Positions 44,108 through 46,351 of a stretch of DNA of 46,351 nt are shown piece after piece. The notes beneath the pieces were generated by a model. That model searched no databases. It was not told the DNA's origin and worked only from the letters and a program-made list of their open reading frames with translations. The position numbers were made by a program, and so were the translations under genes. The stretch comes from Lenisia limosa (lineage: Eukaryota; Breviatea). Each line of letters opens with the position of its first letter. Positions within the stretch are counted from its first letter, which is position 1. The stretch lies in assembly GCA_001655205.1 (NCBI GenBank), contig LPNZ01010410.1:1-46351 (forward strand), given 5' to 3'.

Positions 44108-46351
44108 CTCCATCGCCGAAATTCTGAACTCGTGAGAAAAATACACACGTAAGTTCTTATATGCTCTCACAAACCTCAACAACAGCTCCAGAAGAGAGCG
44201 CCACAATTAGCTGAGGTAAAACAACGAAGAAGTTATAAACACCCATAAAACGGCCTGCGTCTTTTCCTGCAAGGTGAGTAGACTAATGATGGTTGAAGAG
44301 GGGACACACATGAAGGCCACTTACCAGCTACTCTCGAAACGATGATATAAGGGATCGCCATGGTTGTTGCCCATGGAATGCCGATTGCGGAAATAACGCC
44401 CAAAGCCGCCCATTTGGTCTGAGAGTAAAAACGATCACAATTGGAAGACACGAATGAAGAAAAAAGGTTGACTAATTTGGAAAAATAATTGCGTTGATTT
44501 ACAACCCTTGAAATTTCCGTTGTTTCACCAACGGCTCCATTTCTCATATATTTATGAACAGTTATCGTCATTTCCTCGTCTATTAATAAAACAATTCGAA
44601 ACTGAAGTAGCCCTTTGGGCTCAACCCGTTCGCTTCTCTTACCTGTATTTTGAGAGTTACACCGCAAGCGATAGCGACGATAAGTTGACCAAAACCGTAC
44701 ATAAACTAAAAATGATGAGTAAATATCAGGGCAAACAAGACTATGATGTCAATTGTCCACTTTTGTGGTGTATTAATCATAAACAACAAACTAATGATTC
44801 CGTTCAACAAACCTTCAAGTTTGTGATCTTGATAAGGAAGGGAAGAATCAACTGCATGGTGAGACACAGTACATTAAGTCCGAAAAGTACCGACACCCAC
44901 CGAATAGACCAAGACAACCGCGGCATTGACGGCCAGGCACAGGCTCGTCCAACGTACACCCTCGTCGTAGTTCTCTTTCAGCTCCGAGCCGTCCTTTGCT
45001 GATGCATCACCTGAGTAAACATCTTCTCCTGGGGGGGGGGGGGTAAANNNNNNNNNNNNNNNNNNNNNNNNNNNNNNNNNNNNNNNNNNNNNNNNNNNNN
45101 NNNNNNNNNNNNNNNNNNNNNNNNNNNNNNNNAGAAATTTTAGAAGGTCAGCCAAATGTTCATGTATGAAATGCTCCATACCCGAACAGAAGAATCTTGG
45201 TGTTCAAGCCCTGCATACCGACCCAGGCGGAGATGTAAATCTGATACTCGAACCAAGCCACCCAGGCAATCAGCTGGAATAGGCAGATTCGCCACATTGC
45301 TGACGGCATTGACTTCATTCCACTGATGATGGACTTGAAGGGATTCCCGTTTTCTGACCGATAAGTTGCTATCGTTGACATGGACAAGAGAGCCAAGAAT
45401 AAATCACTAACTGGATTTTGTTGCAGTGAGAGGGTACTCCTTGGTGCCGAAGATTGTGACAAGGCTAGAGAGCAGAATAATGGCGATTCCCAAGGTGAAG
45501 ACGGCTCTGACGTTGTTTCCAAAATACGGCATGTAGTCAACAAGGTTCATAGCTCCAAGTCCGTATGCTGCGAGTTGCCCAGCTCCTGGGACAATTACGA
45601 AAAGACACGGAAAAGAGTTAATTTAGAGGAGTGAACCGTTTTGAGCCAGCAGGACAACTTACCCATAAGAGCCGAATAGAGGGAGTTTCCACTATTTTGC
45701 TGGGACTCGGGAGCAATGTCAACCTAATTGATTAGCAGATACACATACTGTAATATCAGAACAAATATGTTGCTGATAAACGCTTTTCAGTTCCCCCGTG
45801 ACTACTAAAGTCACCCACCAGAATCGCTCTGCACGGTCCTTGAATTGCATTCAAAGACAAATCAAAGATCCAGAAGCCGATCAGCTACATGATGAGATCA
45901 AGTCAGTCAGAGGGTTCTTATCCAAACTAAACTATGACACACCACTGTCACCCCGTACCGCGGTCGCGATTCCCCTTGGTCGGGTGTCTTCGTCATCTCC
46001 AAAGTATTCTCCCACCCATTGTGCATTCGAAACAATAATCATTGCAATTACTGGGGGGGGGGGGNNNNNNNNNNNNNNNNNNNNNNNNNNNNNNNNNNNN
46101 NNNNNNNNNNNNNNNNNNNNNNNNNNNNNNNNNNNNNNNNNNNNNNNNNNNNNNNNNNNNNNNNNNNNNNNNNNNNNNNNNNTATACACTGATCGTGATA
46201 AGACTTGACCGATTTTCCTTGGAAAAACCATACAGCAAATCAAGACTTATTCCAATCACTGTATATTTGATATAGTATATCATATAGTAGCTATATAGTT
46301 CACACCGTCCATATATCTGTGAATTGTCCTCTATCTGTGAAAACATGCCAA
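44108..46351 (-). CDS. SLC45/SUC-type sugar:proton symporter (incomplete at both ends)
   Basis: Family members are 12-helix major-facilitator carriers for sucrose and related sugars. Minus-strand exons in order: IVSNAQWVGEYFGDDEDTRP (about 45965-46035), GFWIFDLSLNAIQGPCRAIL (about 45830-45885), where the QGPCRA element is the diagnostic motif of this family, then DIAPESQQNSGNSLYSALMG and QLAAYGLGAMNLVDYMPYFG. Next come VRAVFTLGIAIILLSSLVTI, MWRICLFQLIAWVAWFEYQI, GEDVYSGDASAKDGSE with YDEGVRWTSLCLAVNAAVVL, then ALGVISAIGIPWATTMAIPY. The last visible exon is GKDAGRFMGVYNFFVVLPQL (about 44200-44260), the conserved start of the penultimate helix. The N-terminus lies beyond the window edge and the C-terminus is lost in the gap. 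Two further gaps (45048-45132, 46065-46182) fall in introns. Confidence 0.85.

Noticed and set aside
1-46351. tRNA, rRNA, CRISPR array, phage or viral genes, complete transposase
   Set aside because: I scanned for tRNA B-box-like words, regular spacers, and transposase, integrase or reverse-transcriptase motifs and saw none. The repeats found carry no coding sequence.

Overview
This is nuclear DNA from an intron-rich eukaryote. Nearly every gene is cut into short exons by GT-AG introns of about 40 to 190 bp. Intergenic spacers are short, introns are AT-rich, and genes lie on both strands in divergent and convergent pairs with no operons. The gene set (La/DM15 LARP1, a three-RRM protein resembling fungal Rim4-type proteins, U5 snRNP40, ETF alpha, a sucrose-transporter-type carrier, an EF-hand/WD40 protein of the WDR49/WDY type, a U-box RNF37-like ligase) suggests an early-branching opisthokont. 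A zoosporic fungus or a close relative is my guess, inferred from gene content only. Exon borders were read by eye, so gene spans are firmer than individual splice sites.

Layout. 1-1538 (+): 3' part of a Kelch/coiled-coil protein. 2146-3365 (-): U-box protein resembling RNF37/UBOX5. 3366-5224: AT-rich spacer with a dispersed repeat, a 30-bp perfect palindrome, a hairpin and some doubtful exons. 5225-6975 (+): unrecognised protein, converging on and slightly overlapping an unrecognised Ser/Pro/Arg-rich protein at 6905-9130 (-). 9571-11834 (-): U5 snRNP 40 kDa WD40 protein, divergent from a triple-RRM protein at 12204-14825 (+). 15160-19289 (-): EF-hand plus WD40 protein. 19353-20220 (-): unassigned exons. 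20334-25752 (-): multi-pass MLO-family-like membrane protein with an enlarged Ser/Asp-rich cytosolic loop. 26438-28717 (-): secreted protein of unknown family. 29312-30979 (+): ETF alpha. 31190-36438 (-): LARP1. 36869-40788 (+): long coiled-coil protein, possibly extending to 41467. About 41585-43057 (-): small secreted protein with a fibrinogen-like segment. 44108-46351 (-): SLC45/SUC-type sugar transporter, incomplete at both ends.

The genes do not form one pathway. They are mostly housekeeping functions: RNA processing and translation control (SNRNP40, LARP1, RRM protein), mitochondrial electron transfer (ETFA), ubiquitin transfer, and transport or signalling at membranes.

The least explained feature is a family of short repeats built around a GGC-NRAA-GCC hairpin. 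Three near-identical copies of about 80 bp sit in three separate introns of LARP1. Four looser copies lie at 3.5, 6.2, 26.2 and 42.2 kb, two of them inside introns and one with intron-like ends. These behave like a non-autonomous mobile or introner-like element. Ten assembly gaps (runs of N) are present; seven directly follow a homopolymer-rich edge.
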